This document shows positions 26,407-34,933 of a stretch of DNA of 64,000 nt, in pieces. A program made the position numbers and the translations under genes. A model generated the notes under the pieces. It searched no databases. It was not told the origin of the DNA and worked only from the letters and a program-made list of their open reading frames with translations. This DNA is from an uncultured Lachnospiraceae bacterium (lineage in GTDB: Bacteria > Bacillota > Clostridia > Lachnospirales > Lachnospiraceae). The first letter of the stretch is position 1; each line of letters starts with the position of its first letter. The DNA lies in NCBI GenBank assembly GCA_946557105.1, contig CAMNSZ010000007.1, forward strand, positions 1 to 64,000, written 5' to 3'.

Positions 26407-27894
26407 TCACTTCCTTTTAAGTTTGCCGTTTCCTTTTTTACTATCCGTTATACCCTGCGTAAATTTCTGTTCATATATGATATCATAAGCCTCGTCATAG
26501 ATATCCTCGTATGTCCTCTGCATCTGATGAATCTGATAGCGGCTCAGCACCCTGCGGTATCCGCACTCTCCCATTCTTTCTCTCAGCTGCTTAGAAGCTC
26601 CCAGCTCTACCATGGCGCCGGCAAGCTCCTCCGTGTTCATGATATGAGTCAGTATTCCCGCCGTGCCGCACTCGTCGTTTCCTATGCCGTAAATCAATTC
26701 CCTGCAGTTTCCCACATCCGTGGCTATCACCGGCTTGTGAGCTGCATAGCTCTCCAAAATAGTAAGGGGCTGCCCCTCGCTGATGCTGGTGAGAATGGTA
26801 AAGTCCATTCTTCCCAGATAATCGGTCACATTGATACGGCCCGTAAAGATGATATCCTTTACCCCAAGCGCCTCCACCAGCTCAAAGCATTCCTTTGCAT
26901 AGTCCTCGTCCTCGTCACACGGTCCCATGATCCACAGCTTAAGAGACGGCAGCTTTTCCTTCGCAAACGCAAAGGCACGTATCATGGTTTTCACATCCTT
27001 TATAGGCGTCACCCTAAGTACGGCGCCTATGTTGACAAATCCTTCGTCCTCCTGCCGCTTTCCGGAGAGATTCTCAAATCTTTTGACGTCGATGCCGTTG
27101 GGCGTCACCTGCGTCTTTCTCTCGGGGCAGCCCAAATCAATCTGCAACTGTCTGGCATGGTCATATAATGCCGTCACTTTATCAGCCCTGTCATAGGCAA
27201 GCTGAGACATTTTACGGAACTGCTCAATCCATATATTTTTGTAAATGCCGTTTACCCAGCCTGCCTTCAGTATTTCCTCCTCGCGCTCTCGCGTATAAAT
27301 ACCATGCTCCGAAATAATGAGTCCGCAGCCATATAAATATTTAGCCATTCCTCCCAGTACCCCTGCATAGCCGGTTGCCACACAATGGTAGATATCCGCC
27401 TGCGGAACCTTTGTTTTAAGTATCAAAAATAAAGGCAGATAAATAGAGCGCATAGTCCACAAAAAATCCGAAAAAACTATATGGGGATATCGTTTTTCAT
27501 AACTTTCCTGTACTATATGCAAAAAATCCGCTCCCATCAAAATGTCGTCAAGAGAGTACTTTTCTTTTTGAAACAAGTCAAATAAAGGCTCCCAGTCCAC
27601 CTCGCGGTTCAATATAATACTTCTCAATGAACGGTATTGAGACGCGCTTAAATTTGTCCTTTTTCTCCGCTTTGATTTTCTGTCCCAATCGCAATCGTCC
27701 AGATAAGTCTCATAGACAGCCGATACATTCTCCGGCAATTCATATACGAATTTCCCTCTCTGCTTACGGTCCGCAACAATGGAAAGCACAATAAACTCCA
27801 CATATGGAAATGCTTTAATCATACTGTGTATCCATCCTGAAACACCGCCTACCAAATAGGGGTAGCAGCCCTCCGCAACAATGCATATCTTCAT
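26407..27894 (-). CDS. pelF: PelF-like GT4 glycosyltransferase
   Basis: 495-residue GT-B glycosyltransferase of the PelF type, the cytosolic polymerising enzyme of Pel polysaccharide (UDP-sugar dependent in characterised systems). The PelF N-terminal signature is clear: MKICIVAEGCYPYLVGGVSGW. The C-terminal part has VTPNGIDVKRFE, LWIMGPCDED, FTGRINVTDYLGRMD and SISEGQPLTILESYA. The length matches PelF (about 500). It sits between the DUF2194 gene and pelG. Confidence 0.9.
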   Translation of the reverse strand: MKICIVAEGCYPYLVGGVSGWIHSMIKAFPYVEFIVLSIVADRKQRGKFVYELPENVSAVYETYLDDCDWDRKSKRRKRTNLSASQYRSLRSIILNREVDWEPLFDLFQKEKYSLDDILMGADFLHIVQESYEKRYPHIVFSDFLWTMRSIYLPLFLILKTKVPQADIYHCVATGYAGVLGGMAKYLYGCGLIISEHGIYTREREEEILKAGWVNGIYKNIWIEQFRKMSQLAYDRADKVTALYDHARQLQIDLGCPERKTQVTPNGIDVKRFENLSGKRQEDEGFVNIGAVLRVTPIKDVKTMIRAFAFAKEKLPSLKLWIMGPCDEDEDYAKECFELVEALGVKDIIFTGRINVTDYLGRMDFTILTSISEGQPLTILESYAAHKPVIATDVGNCRELIYGIGNDECGTAGILTHIMNTEELAGAMVELGASKQLRERMGECGYRRVLSRYQIHQMQRTYEDIYDEAYDIIYEQKFTQGITDSKKGNGKLKRK

Positions 27895-27918
27895 GGTTAA
27901 TCCTCTTTTTCGTAATAC

Positions 27919-29748
27919 CTATGAGGCAAAAGCCCCTGTATATTCAAGTACATCCCGCGCTTTTTCCAAATGAATCTCCACCTGCCGCGACAATGTGTGA
28001 ATCAAATAAGCTCCTGCCTCCAGTTCTTCATATTCTCCGTTCTCTATTCCGGCAATCCTTTGATTATGCAGCCGCAGAACAAACCATGCGTCTTGATTTC
28101 CCTCCGATACAAACAGGGTAATCCCGTTTTCATCGCCCTTCTCTCTATAGTCCAGATTTAAAAAGGCACGCACTCTCGCATCTGCCTCCGACAGCGTCGT
28201 ATACGCAAAAGCATCATAACGCGTCCAATATGTTCCTATATTGCTGAACACTTCATCCGAATAATTTTCCCATCTGTCATCCCTTGAGGAAGGCCACCTT
28301 AAATTTTGCATTTCAATCAAGAGATTGGAATACCCCAGTGCGGTGACAAGGCTTCTTAGCTGCAAATCCTTGGAATATGTGTATTCTCCCGCCGTATTCG
28401 TTGCCCCTTGAAGAGTAACCGAATCCTTGACATAAGAAATAAGCGGCAGCTCTCCTCTTTTCGCGCACACCACGGTACGCACATCTTCAAGCCCGTTTTC
28501 TTCCCTTAACAGCACATCCAAATCCTCCGGCATACTCTCAAGATATACGGCGCTGTATTTGTAGGTGCTGTTAGTCGAGGCAAAAAATGCCCCGTCGGCT
28601 TCTGCCTTTTCTTCCAGTGTGACGCCTTCTTTAAAATTCAAAGACCGACATGCCTCGGCGTTTATCTCCTTCATCTGCTGCAAATAGAAGGGAAGCTCCT
28701 CCCCCGAGGCAGCCGCGGGGTCAGTATAGTCATATTTTGTGCTGATACAGCAAGACGGTCTTAATTTGTTGCTGACGGCAAGGGAAACCAAACCCGACCA
28801 AAAAACGTCGCGGAGCGCCGCCTGCGGACTCCGGCTGTATAATTCCTCCATCTCTGCCGCATTTTCCGGAGCAAGGTAAGGAAAATCCACCACAACGGCA
28901 TTCTGTGCATTTACCACGGGATAAAGCGCATAAGGCTTCAATTCATAAAGCATCGCATCCAACAGACCCATACCTGTCAGCCCTGACATATATTCGCCGT
29001 TTACGGCAAAAACAAAAGTATCCTTATACGCATTCCTCCAGATTATCGCTGGAAACTCCTCCCTTTTTACCTCATCCTCATCCATAATCCCTACCATATA
29101 TGTTTTGGTTCCCTTACCCGTCACGTACCACGGAACCTGCAAGTCAAAGTCACAAAGCTCCAGATCCTCAGGTCTCTCAATCCGGTAAAGTGCCTCTCCT
29201 CCCAACAAAAAGCCTGAAAACATATGCAGCCCCAAAACCTCCACACTACCCTGACGTATTTCGGAAATTCCCAAAAGCTGCGCCAGACGCTTATCTTTCT
29301 TAATTAACGAAGCGTCGGGAAGGTTACAAAACACAATCGGAGTACCCGTGTCGGCAAGACGAAGAAGCCTGTCCGTCTCCTTCCCGAAATCAATGCTCTC
29401 AGAATCTATCAATATCATTTCCCAAGACGTATCATCATCAAAATCATAATTATCGGTATTCCCCAAAACCTTTAACAGACGCTTGGAATAAGTACACCAT
29501 GATAATATCATATCTCCCAGCCCGTCTTCCTCATTTCCGATAAACAAAACATGGCTCCGTTCACCGAACTGCTCCATGGAATCATTGTCACTGCTCCATC
29601 GGTATTTTCCTGACACAGGGTCCTCTACCGCAAACTCATTAAAATTATAGTTATTTCCGTTCTCCTTTATAACCTGAGAGAACTGAAACATAAAAAGCAG
29701 CGCTACCATCATTATAATAATGCTAAAAAAATTTCTACGAGATACCAT
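27919..29748 (-). CDS. DUF2194 membrane-anchored protein of the Pel-like locus
   Basis: 609 residues. A single N-terminal membrane segment (about residues 8-25) puts the rest outside. Residues about 60-260 look like a class I amidotransferase-type or Rossmann-like domain (LIDSESIDFGKETDRL ... GTPIVFCNLPDAS). Residues about 290-600 may be a degraded deacetylase-like barrel and a beta domain. In Gram-negative and Bacillus Pel loci a PelA hydrolase/deacetylase is present; none is seen here, and this gene occupies the corresponding place. Whether DUF2194 replaces PelA is inference; I see no intact deacetylase motif. Confidence 0.65.
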   Translation of the reverse strand: MVSRRNFFSIIIMMVALLFMFQFSQVIKENGNNYNFNEFAVEDPVSGKYRWSSDNDSMEQFGERSHVLFIGNEEDGLGDMILSWCTYSKRLLKVLGNTDNYDFDDDTSWEMILIDSESIDFGKETDRLLRLADTGTPIVFCNLPDASLIKKDKRLAQLLGISEIRQGSVEVLGLHMFSGFLLGGEALYRIERPEDLELCDFDLQVPWYVTGKGTKTYMVGIMDEDEVKREEFPAIIWRNAYKDTFVFAVNGEYMSGLTGMGLLDAMLYELKPYALYPVVNAQNAVVVDFPYLAPENAAEMEELYSRSPQAALRDVFWSGLVSLAVSNKLRPSCCISTKYDYTDPAAASGEELPFYLQQMKEINAEACRSLNFKEGVTLEEKAEADGAFFASTNSTYKYSAVYLESMPEDLDVLLREENGLEDVRTVVCAKRGELPLISYVKDSVTLQGATNTAGEYTYSKDLQLRSLVTALGYSNLLIEMQNLRWPSSRDDRWENYSDEVFSNIGTYWTRYDAFAYTTLSEADARVRAFLNLDYREKGDENGITLFVSEGNQDAWFVLRLHNQRIAGIENGEYEELEAGAYLIHTLSRQVEIHLEKARDVLEYTGAFAS

Positions 29749-29763
29749 TACTTCTCCTACTCG

Positions 29764-30663
29764 TTAATTAAAAACGCGAATCAGCTCCAAAGTTTCGCTG
29801 TCAACCACCACCGCCGACTTCTTTAGCTCTTCTATAACCTCAAAAAACTGCTTCTTCTGCCCGTTTGTAAAATACAGCTTCAGCTGACAGGTATACGTGG
29901 AAAGCGTATTGGGATAATGATACCCCGCCCTGTCGCACCACTTCTTACAATTAGAAAAGTCCTTTATCTCTAACAAGCGCATGCTGATAGCCTCAAATTG
30001 GCTGCTCGACATTTTACCCGGATATTTGTCATAATAAATATCACATATTTCATCCATAATACCTACATAATTTTTTTGTTCCATATCCGTAAATACCTTC
30101 TGCTCCAGCACTTGATTCATATAATCAATCAACTGCTCCGCATAAACATACATATTAGGCCCGCCCTTCTCAACAAGCTGCCTTTGCTTTTCCACACTGA
30201 TGCGAAAATCGTTGAGCGCATCCTGCAGCACGGACGCGGCATAATGAGCGGTTTCCGTATCCTCACTGTTTAACGCCAAAGCGATGGACGCAAGAAATTT
30301 CTGTATATCTCCCCGGACTACATTCATCATAAGAACTCTTAAATCCTTCTCCCCCGTGACTTCAATCGCCTCCTCCAAAGGCACCATGTTGCGCTCCCGC
30401 TCCTCCTCCGCATGAGTGACGGTCTTTACTCTCTCCTTACTGAAAACCACATCCTCCAAATCAACGGGAGCCGAAAAAAACAGCCTGTACCAAATATAAG
30501 AAAACACAAAAAAGCAGATTCCTACCACCGGACACATCAGCATAACCGCCGACCTAAACACATAGCCCTTGCTTTTTCGCGATATACTCCATAACAAATA
30601 GAAGAGGCTCGCCAAGGTATTAATCGCCAACAGACAAATAAACACCGCCGTTTGCCCTGTCAT
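29764..30663 (-). CDS. PelE-like membrane protein
   Basis: 299 residues. Two N-terminal membrane segments (about 5-24 and 36-60) are followed by an all-helical cytosolic region with TPR-like spacing (ADMEQ-like helices; ALNDFRISVEKQRQLVEKGG, YVGIMDEICDIYYDKYPG). This is the layout of PelE, which links PelD and PelF in the Pel complex through its TPR part. Sequence similarity is not strong by eye, so the call rests on topology and position between the PelD-like and PelF-like genes. Its start overlaps the upstream gene's stop by four bases. Confidence 0.6.
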   Translation of the reverse strand: MTGQTAVFICLLAINTLASLFYLLWSISRKSKGYVFRSAVMLMCPVVGICFFVFSYIWYRLFFSAPVDLEDVVFSKERVKTVTHAEEERERNMVPLEEAIEVTGEKDLRVLMMNVVRGDIQKFLASIALALNSEDTETAHYAASVLQDALNDFRISVEKQRQLVEKGGPNMYVYAEQLIDYMNQVLEQKVFTDMEQKNYVGIMDEICDIYYDKYPGKMSSSQFEAISMRLLEIKDFSNCKKWCDRAGYHYPNTLSTYTCQLKLYFTNGQKKQFFEVIEELKKSAVVVDSETLELIRVFN

Positions 30664-32840
30664 TCCACATCACCCTCCACAATATCACTGTCGTATCCTA
30701 TCTCCTTGAGTCGGTTTATAACAAATTGCACGTCATTGTTGTTAGAGTTTGCAAGCAACACATACAGACCGCCATCCTTCAGCGTACCTATATAGTCCGT
30801 CTGCCGCAGCTTTTTCATGATTGCCGTACTCGCTTCCTTAAAATCCGCAGAAGACACATGTATCTTTAATAGCATACATTCCGTCAAACCGCTCTTCTGC
30901 GCTTTTAAGTAAGCCTTGGACAATGCCGTGAAGGCCTCTGTTTCCATCGTCTGGGTTCCTTCCACATATCTCTTTTCCTCCAATGCGGCAAGATATCTGT
31001 TTGCCCTGATAACCGCATTCTGAATCAGGGCGCTGATAATCACAAGCTGATTTGCCTGCCCCAGAGTCATGCTTTCCCATGGAATACTCCATATCATTAC
31101 AATCATTTGCATGGAGGCCTGATCGTCATATATGGCATTCGCCATTAACGGATATCTATCGTCAAGCCTTCTGTTGATAAATACCTTGTGCTCCAGCAGA
31201 GTATCATATAGCTCGCCCAGCTCTGTGTATCGAATAGAATTGCCCATCATCCTTGCCTTCTTGGAGGTTGCGGAAAACAGTCTGGCATAGCTTGCGTTGG
31301 AAATCACATAAATTGCAACGTCCTTACTTTTAATCAGCTTTCCAAGCACCTCCGCCGCATAAAACAACACCTCCTCCGAGCTGTAATGATCCAATGCGGA
31401 GGTAATATTATAAATTTTACCGACACTGTCGTTCTGATTGATAATCTGTGTTTCCAAGGCGTCCTTCACCCGAACGTTACTGCTGTTTATATCATGAATG
31501 TCATTAAGCTGTACGGAAAGGAAATCCTTTTCATCCTCACTCTCCCTCTTCAGCTTGGAAATATTATCCCTCATATAGCCCACAACAAGACCTAAAATAA
31601 ACAATTGGGCTATCCAGACATAGGTGTTCGTATCCAGCATAAGCTCAAAGCCGGACCTGTCATACATCTGTCTGAAACAATATCCCGCCACCGCAAGCAC
31701 TGCGGAAAAGGTTGCCTGCTGCTGCCCGTACACAATGGCAAACAAAAGCACATATAACAGATAAAAATCAAGGCTTGCAAAATATTCGCTTCCCACCGCA
31801 CGGTTGTTGAGCATAAAGAAGGGGATAAACGCCGCAAGGTTCTCCACAAAAGGAATCAGCGCTTTAAGAAGCCATCCTGCCTTCTTTATGAGACGCCGAT
31901 ACAAGGAATGCCTCTTTTCTTCTCCGTGCAAAAATATATGCCTGTCCTTTTTCATCTTGTCCAGAATTTTCTTAATAATCCCGGAAAGCTCACAAAAGAA
32001 GGGGCTTCCAAACTCGCTGTCGTACAGGCGGTTAGAAAGGATTTTCCTGCTTGGCTCCCCCTCCTTTACCGCAACGTCCACGGGATTCTTTAAATGAGAC
32101 TGTATTAACTCTGCTATTTCCCGTTCGGATACCTCTTTGCAAGAAGATATATTGTAAACAAAGCTTTTATGCTGTGCGCATACTGCCACCCGGTATATAT
32201 ATTCCACGGCGTCCCTCTCAAAAAGCAGGGAGAATCTATTATCTTCCCGTATTGTAACGGATTCACTGTCGAGCGCCTCCAGACACATCCTGTTACAAAT
32301 ATCCTTCACATCCCTCATAGATTCGGGGATTCCGTACAAATGATCCAGCCTCAGCGTAACAATATCCAGCCCCCTGCTTTTACGATAGCTCTCGCACATT
32401 TCCTCCGCCTGTGCAAGAACCATTGCCCGAAAGCCGCTCGGAGAGACCAAGGCTTCCTCCGGAATATCCTCCTCATAGCTGCCTCCATACACCTCATGGG
32501 AGGACAAATAAATGAACCTCCCCAGCCCCTTCCTCGCATAGCCCATAAGGATATTCATCAGTCCGGAGGAATACTTGACAGCCTCTTCCTCCTCGTCCTT
32601 CCAGCTAAAGTTTGTGTCATAAGCGCCCATAAAAATAACCAGATCAGGGCTGATGCTCTCAAATATCTCGTTCAGGCAGCTGCTGGTATATGTAAACCGG
32701 TATTTTTCAAACACCCGTTGATACGGCAGATTACCGAATTTGTCCCCCGTCAGCAAATATACTCTGTGCTTTTCCTTACTCAGTTTGATAATCAAATTAT
32801 TAATCATGCTGCCGGCGCCGCCTATCAGCAGAACATTCAT
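30660..32840 (-). CDS. pelD: SDR/epimerase-PelD fusion with c-di-GMP I-site
   Basis: 726 residues in four parts. Residues 1-290: an NAD(P)-dependent sugar epimerase-like Rossmann domain (MNVLLIGGAGSMINN, FIYLSSHEVYGG, VTLRLDHLYGIPE); the catalytic YxxxK appears lost or displaced. Residues about 325-430: four membrane segments. Residues about 460-610: a GAF-like domain after a short coiled coil. Residues about 630-720: a degenerate GGDEF domain. At residues 679-682 (30795-30806) RQTD matches the RxxD inhibitory c-di-GMP site, exactly five residues before the position of GGDEF, which reads KDGGL and should be inactive. PelD binds c-di-GMP in this way to switch on Pel synthesis. It is probably the regulatory subunit here too. 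Confidence 0.85.
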   Translation of the reverse strand: MNVLLIGGAGSMINNLIIKLSKEKHRVYLLTGDKFGNLPYQRVFEKYRFTYTSSCLNEIFESISPDLVIFMGAYDTNFSWKDEEEEAVKYSSGLMNILMGYARKGLGRFIYLSSHEVYGGSYEEDIPEEALVSPSGFRAMVLAQAEEMCESYRKSRGLDIVTLRLDHLYGIPESMRDVKDICNRMCLEALDSESVTIREDNRFSLLFERDAVEYIYRVAVCAQHKSFVYNISSCKEVSEREIAELIQSHLKNPVDVAVKEGEPSRKILSNRLYDSEFGSPFFCELSGIIKKILDKMKKDRHIFLHGEEKRHSLYRRLIKKAGWLLKALIPFVENLAAFIPFFMLNNRAVGSEYFASLDFYLLYVLLFAIVYGQQQATFSAVLAVAGYCFRQMYDRSGFELMLDTNTYVWIAQLFILGLVVGYMRDNISKLKRESEDEKDFLSVQLNDIHDINSSNVRVKDALETQIINQNDSVGKIYNITSALDHYSSEEVLFYAAEVLGKLIKSKDVAIYVISNASYARLFSATSKKARMMGNSIRYTELGELYDTLLEHKVFINRRLDDRYPLMANAIYDDQASMQMIVMIWSIPWESMTLGQANQLVIISALIQNAVIRANRYLAALEEKRYVEGTQTMETEAFTALSKAYLKAQKSGLTECMLLKIHVSSADFKEASTAIMKKLRQTDYIGTLKDGGLYVLLANSNNNDVQFVINRLKEIGYDSDIVEGDVE

Positions 32841-32921
32841 AACTCTTCTCCCTTATTGTAAATATACCGTAACGTTACGCACAGCTTCGCATCAACGCGC
32901 CCGCTTCAAAAGACAGAATTG

Positions 32922-33200
32922 TCACATGATGCCGTACTCTTCCAACTGCCTTAAAAAATCCGACACATCTTCCCGCATGGCATCCCTGTCGGTCTGGTAT
33001 TCCTCGCTCAGCTTATCGACAATTTCCTCGGGCATATCGCCCTTTTCAAGCTGCCGCCAGATATAAGCTCCGACACTGTTTATGGCAAGGGGCTTTTTAC
33101 AGGGGATTTTGTCCTGTTCCATATCCAACAGCCAATAAAGCCCTGCTGCATAACGCAATTGATAACGGGAGCCTTCTCCCTCTTTTTTCTCAAATATCAT
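32922..33200 (-). CDS. PqqD-family peptide-recognition protein
   Basis: 92-residue stand-alone PqqD/RRE-type winged-helix protein. Visible are a beta start (YQLRYAAGLYWLLDME), the helical block INSVGAYIWRQLEKGDMPEEIVDKL and the tail VSDFLRQLEEYGIM, the usual PqqD arrangement. Such domains bind leader peptides and present them to modifying enzymes. It is the first gene after the promoter at 33237-33265 and heads the polysaccharide operon, 81 bases before the SDR-PelD gene, far from the other peptide genes at 9-13 kb. This is a surprising place for a PqqD protein. Confidence 0.8.
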   Translation of the reverse strand: MIFEKKEGEGSRYQLRYAAGLYWLLDMEQDKIPCKKPLAINSVGAYIWRQLEKGDMPEEIVDKLSEEYQTDRDAMREDVSDFLRQLEEYGIM

Positions 33201-33236
33201 ACGTGTGTTTCACCCTTATAAACCATAATTAATTAT

Positions 33237-33265
33237 ATAATATGCCATTTTTACAAATATTACAA
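33237..33265 (-). promoter_or_regulatory. SigA-type promoter of the PqqD/Pel operon
   Basis: Minus strand: -35 TTGTAA (33260-33265), 17-base spacer, -10 TATTAT (33237-33242). It is well placed to transcribe the 14 closely spaced minus-strand genes from 33200 to 13402. Confidence 0.6.
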
Positions 33266-33310
33266 GCATATCCGTTTGTTCAATATTGCCATATTTCTTA
33301 TCTCCGCCAT

Positions 33311-34207
33311 TTATTCCGCATTATGATAAATAAAGTCCGCTATTTTGTCCATTGCCTCATATGCGGTCTTAAAAGGAGACATTTGAAATACATGCCACAT
33401 TCCCGGGAAGCTGTCCATCCTCGCCAAGACACCGGCACGCCTTAACGCCTTATAAAGCCTTGTGGAATCATCCAACAAAATTTCATTCTCCCCTACCTGA
33501 ATATACACGGGAGGAAAGTCTGCAAAATCTCCGAATAACGGGGATATAAAAGGAGTTTCCAATTTTCGCTCCCTTGCATACGCCAAAATCATACGATTGA
33601 TATAAGGTTCGTCCAACACAGGGTCAAGCTCCGCCTTTTCCCTGAATGAAGCCCCCGAAGAGGTCATATCCGTCCAGGGAGACATTAATACCAGTCCTCC
33701 CGGTAAAAACCTCTTCTCCTCCTTTAATTTAAGCATAAGAGCAAGCGCGAGATTGCCTCCCGCGGAATCCCCCGTAAGAATCACATCCTTTGCCCCATAG
33801 CCCAGCAGCATCAAATAGTTCCATGCCTTCATTGCATCTTCAAGCGCCGCCGGATACGGATTTTCCGGCGCAAGACGATAATCAAAGCACAATACCTCCA
33901 TGGAGGTCGAAACGGCAAGCTTAGAAGTCAAGCTTCTGGCATAAAGACTGCTGCCGGTAGAATATCCGCCTCCGTGGCAATGCAGGATAACCCGCTTTTT
34001 AATGTGCGCTCTGTTGACGCTTATCCACTCGCCGTACATACCCATAATATCCGCTTCTCTATAACTGACCTCCTTTGTATTGCCCAAAAACGCGCCGATT
34101 TGATCCTGTGAATGCCTGTGCTTCTCGATATCCGTATTTTCCACCAACCCGTGCACGCGCTTGATAAGCTGCATCAGATTCTGGTTTCTCTTACTTACTT
34201 TAGTCAT
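33311..34207 (-). CDS. Alpha/beta hydrolase (hormone-sensitive-lipase-type esterase)
   Basis: 298-residue cytosolic carboxylesterase of the HSL family. The oxyanion motif HCHGGGYSTGS lies near residue 80 and the nucleophile elbow GDSAGGN near residue 145. The acid and His are expected in PVLDEPYI... and GMWHVFQM. It hydrolyses short-chain acyl esters in family members. It is the third gene of a unit with an alcohol-acetyltransferase-like gene and a zinc-ribbon membrane protein, so it might reverse or balance acylation by the first gene. Confidence 0.88.
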   Translation of the reverse strand: MTKVSKRNQNLMQLIKRVHGLVENTDIEKHRHSQDQIGAFLGNTKEVSYREADIMGMYGEWISVNRAHIKKRVILHCHGGGYSTGSSLYARSLTSKLAVSTSMEVLCFDYRLAPENPYPAALEDAMKAWNYLMLLGYGAKDVILTGDSAGGNLALALMLKLKEEKRFLPGGLVLMSPWTDMTSSGASFREKAELDPVLDEPYINRMILAYARERKLETPFISPLFGDFADFPPVYIQVGENEILLDDSTRLYKALRRAGVLARMDSFPGMWHVFQMSPFKTAYEAMDKIADFIYHNAE

Positions 34208-34220
34208 TTATTCTTCTCCT

Positions 34221-34925
34221 TTAAAAATGCAGTCTTCTGCGCACCGCATTGCGAAGCCTTCTTCTGGACAGCATTGTAATAATGGTAATGTCCACTATTA
34301 CGCACACCGTTACGACAACTGCCGACCAGAGAATTTCAATTACTCCGTTTACATACAGGTCAATCAATATCTCCAGCCCCACACAGCCAATACCGATAGC
34401 CGTAAAAACATATAACGCTATCGTCAAAAACGATTTGGGCAGCCTCCTCACGCAGAGAATAAACACCTCTGTCAGCACCGTAAGCAGCAGCACGATAGGC
34501 AGACCCAAGCCCCAGAGCCAATCGTCACGACGTATCATATAAGCAAGCATATACAAATAGACTGCAACCGACACCCCGTCAAAAAATACCGAGACATATA
34601 TGGACTGCTTCGTATAAATTACCACCGGTACCAGAATCACCCAAAGTATCACGCATACGCCGATAACTGCAAGCGACCACGCCGTCTTGTTAAAGACGAG
34701 CAGATTTAAAAGCCCGCAGGTAATTGCCGTGGCAAGAACTACCGCCGACACCAAAAAGCCTAAATCCTTTCTTTTTACGGTCTCCACCTGCCCCTTCTCC
34801 TTCGGGAACGGAAAAGCTTCCTTCCCCTTAGACAAATCCTTTGGATTGATAACCGGCGTATTGCACAGAGGACACATCTCCTGACCTGTCGAAAGCTCAA
34901 CGCCGCAATTCACACAATATGACAT
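34221..34925 (-). CDS. Zinc-ribbon membrane protein (DUF6320-like)
   Basis: 234 residues. The N-terminal zinc ribbon (YCVNCGVEL ... MCPLCNTPV) is followed by a linker and about six membrane segments (residues 55-215), then a very basic C-terminus (RRRLRNAVRRRLHF). I start at 34925, where AGAGG lies upstream, immediately after the acetyltransferase stop. Zinc-ribbon proteins of this type repeatedly lie next to alcohol-acetyltransferase-like genes. The function is unknown; the ribbon may sense or hold a partner at the membrane. Confidence 0.7.
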   Translation of the reverse strand: MSYCVNCGVELSTGQEMCPLCNTPVINPKDLSKGKEAFPFPKEKGQVETVKRKDLGFLVSAVVLATAITCGLLNLLVFNKTAWSLAVIGVCVILWVILVPVVIYTKQSIYVSVFFDGVSVAVYLYMLAYMIRRDDWLWGLGLPIVLLLTVLTEVFILCVRRLPKSFLTIALYVFTAIGIGCVGLEILIDLYVNGVIEILWSAVVVTVCVIVDITIITMLSRRRLRNAVRRRLHF

Positions 34926-34933
34926 ATTTCCTC

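Noticed and set aside
30660-32840. Active diguanylate cyclase
   Set aside because: The GGDEF position reads KDGGL, so catalysis is not expected; only the RxxD site is kept.
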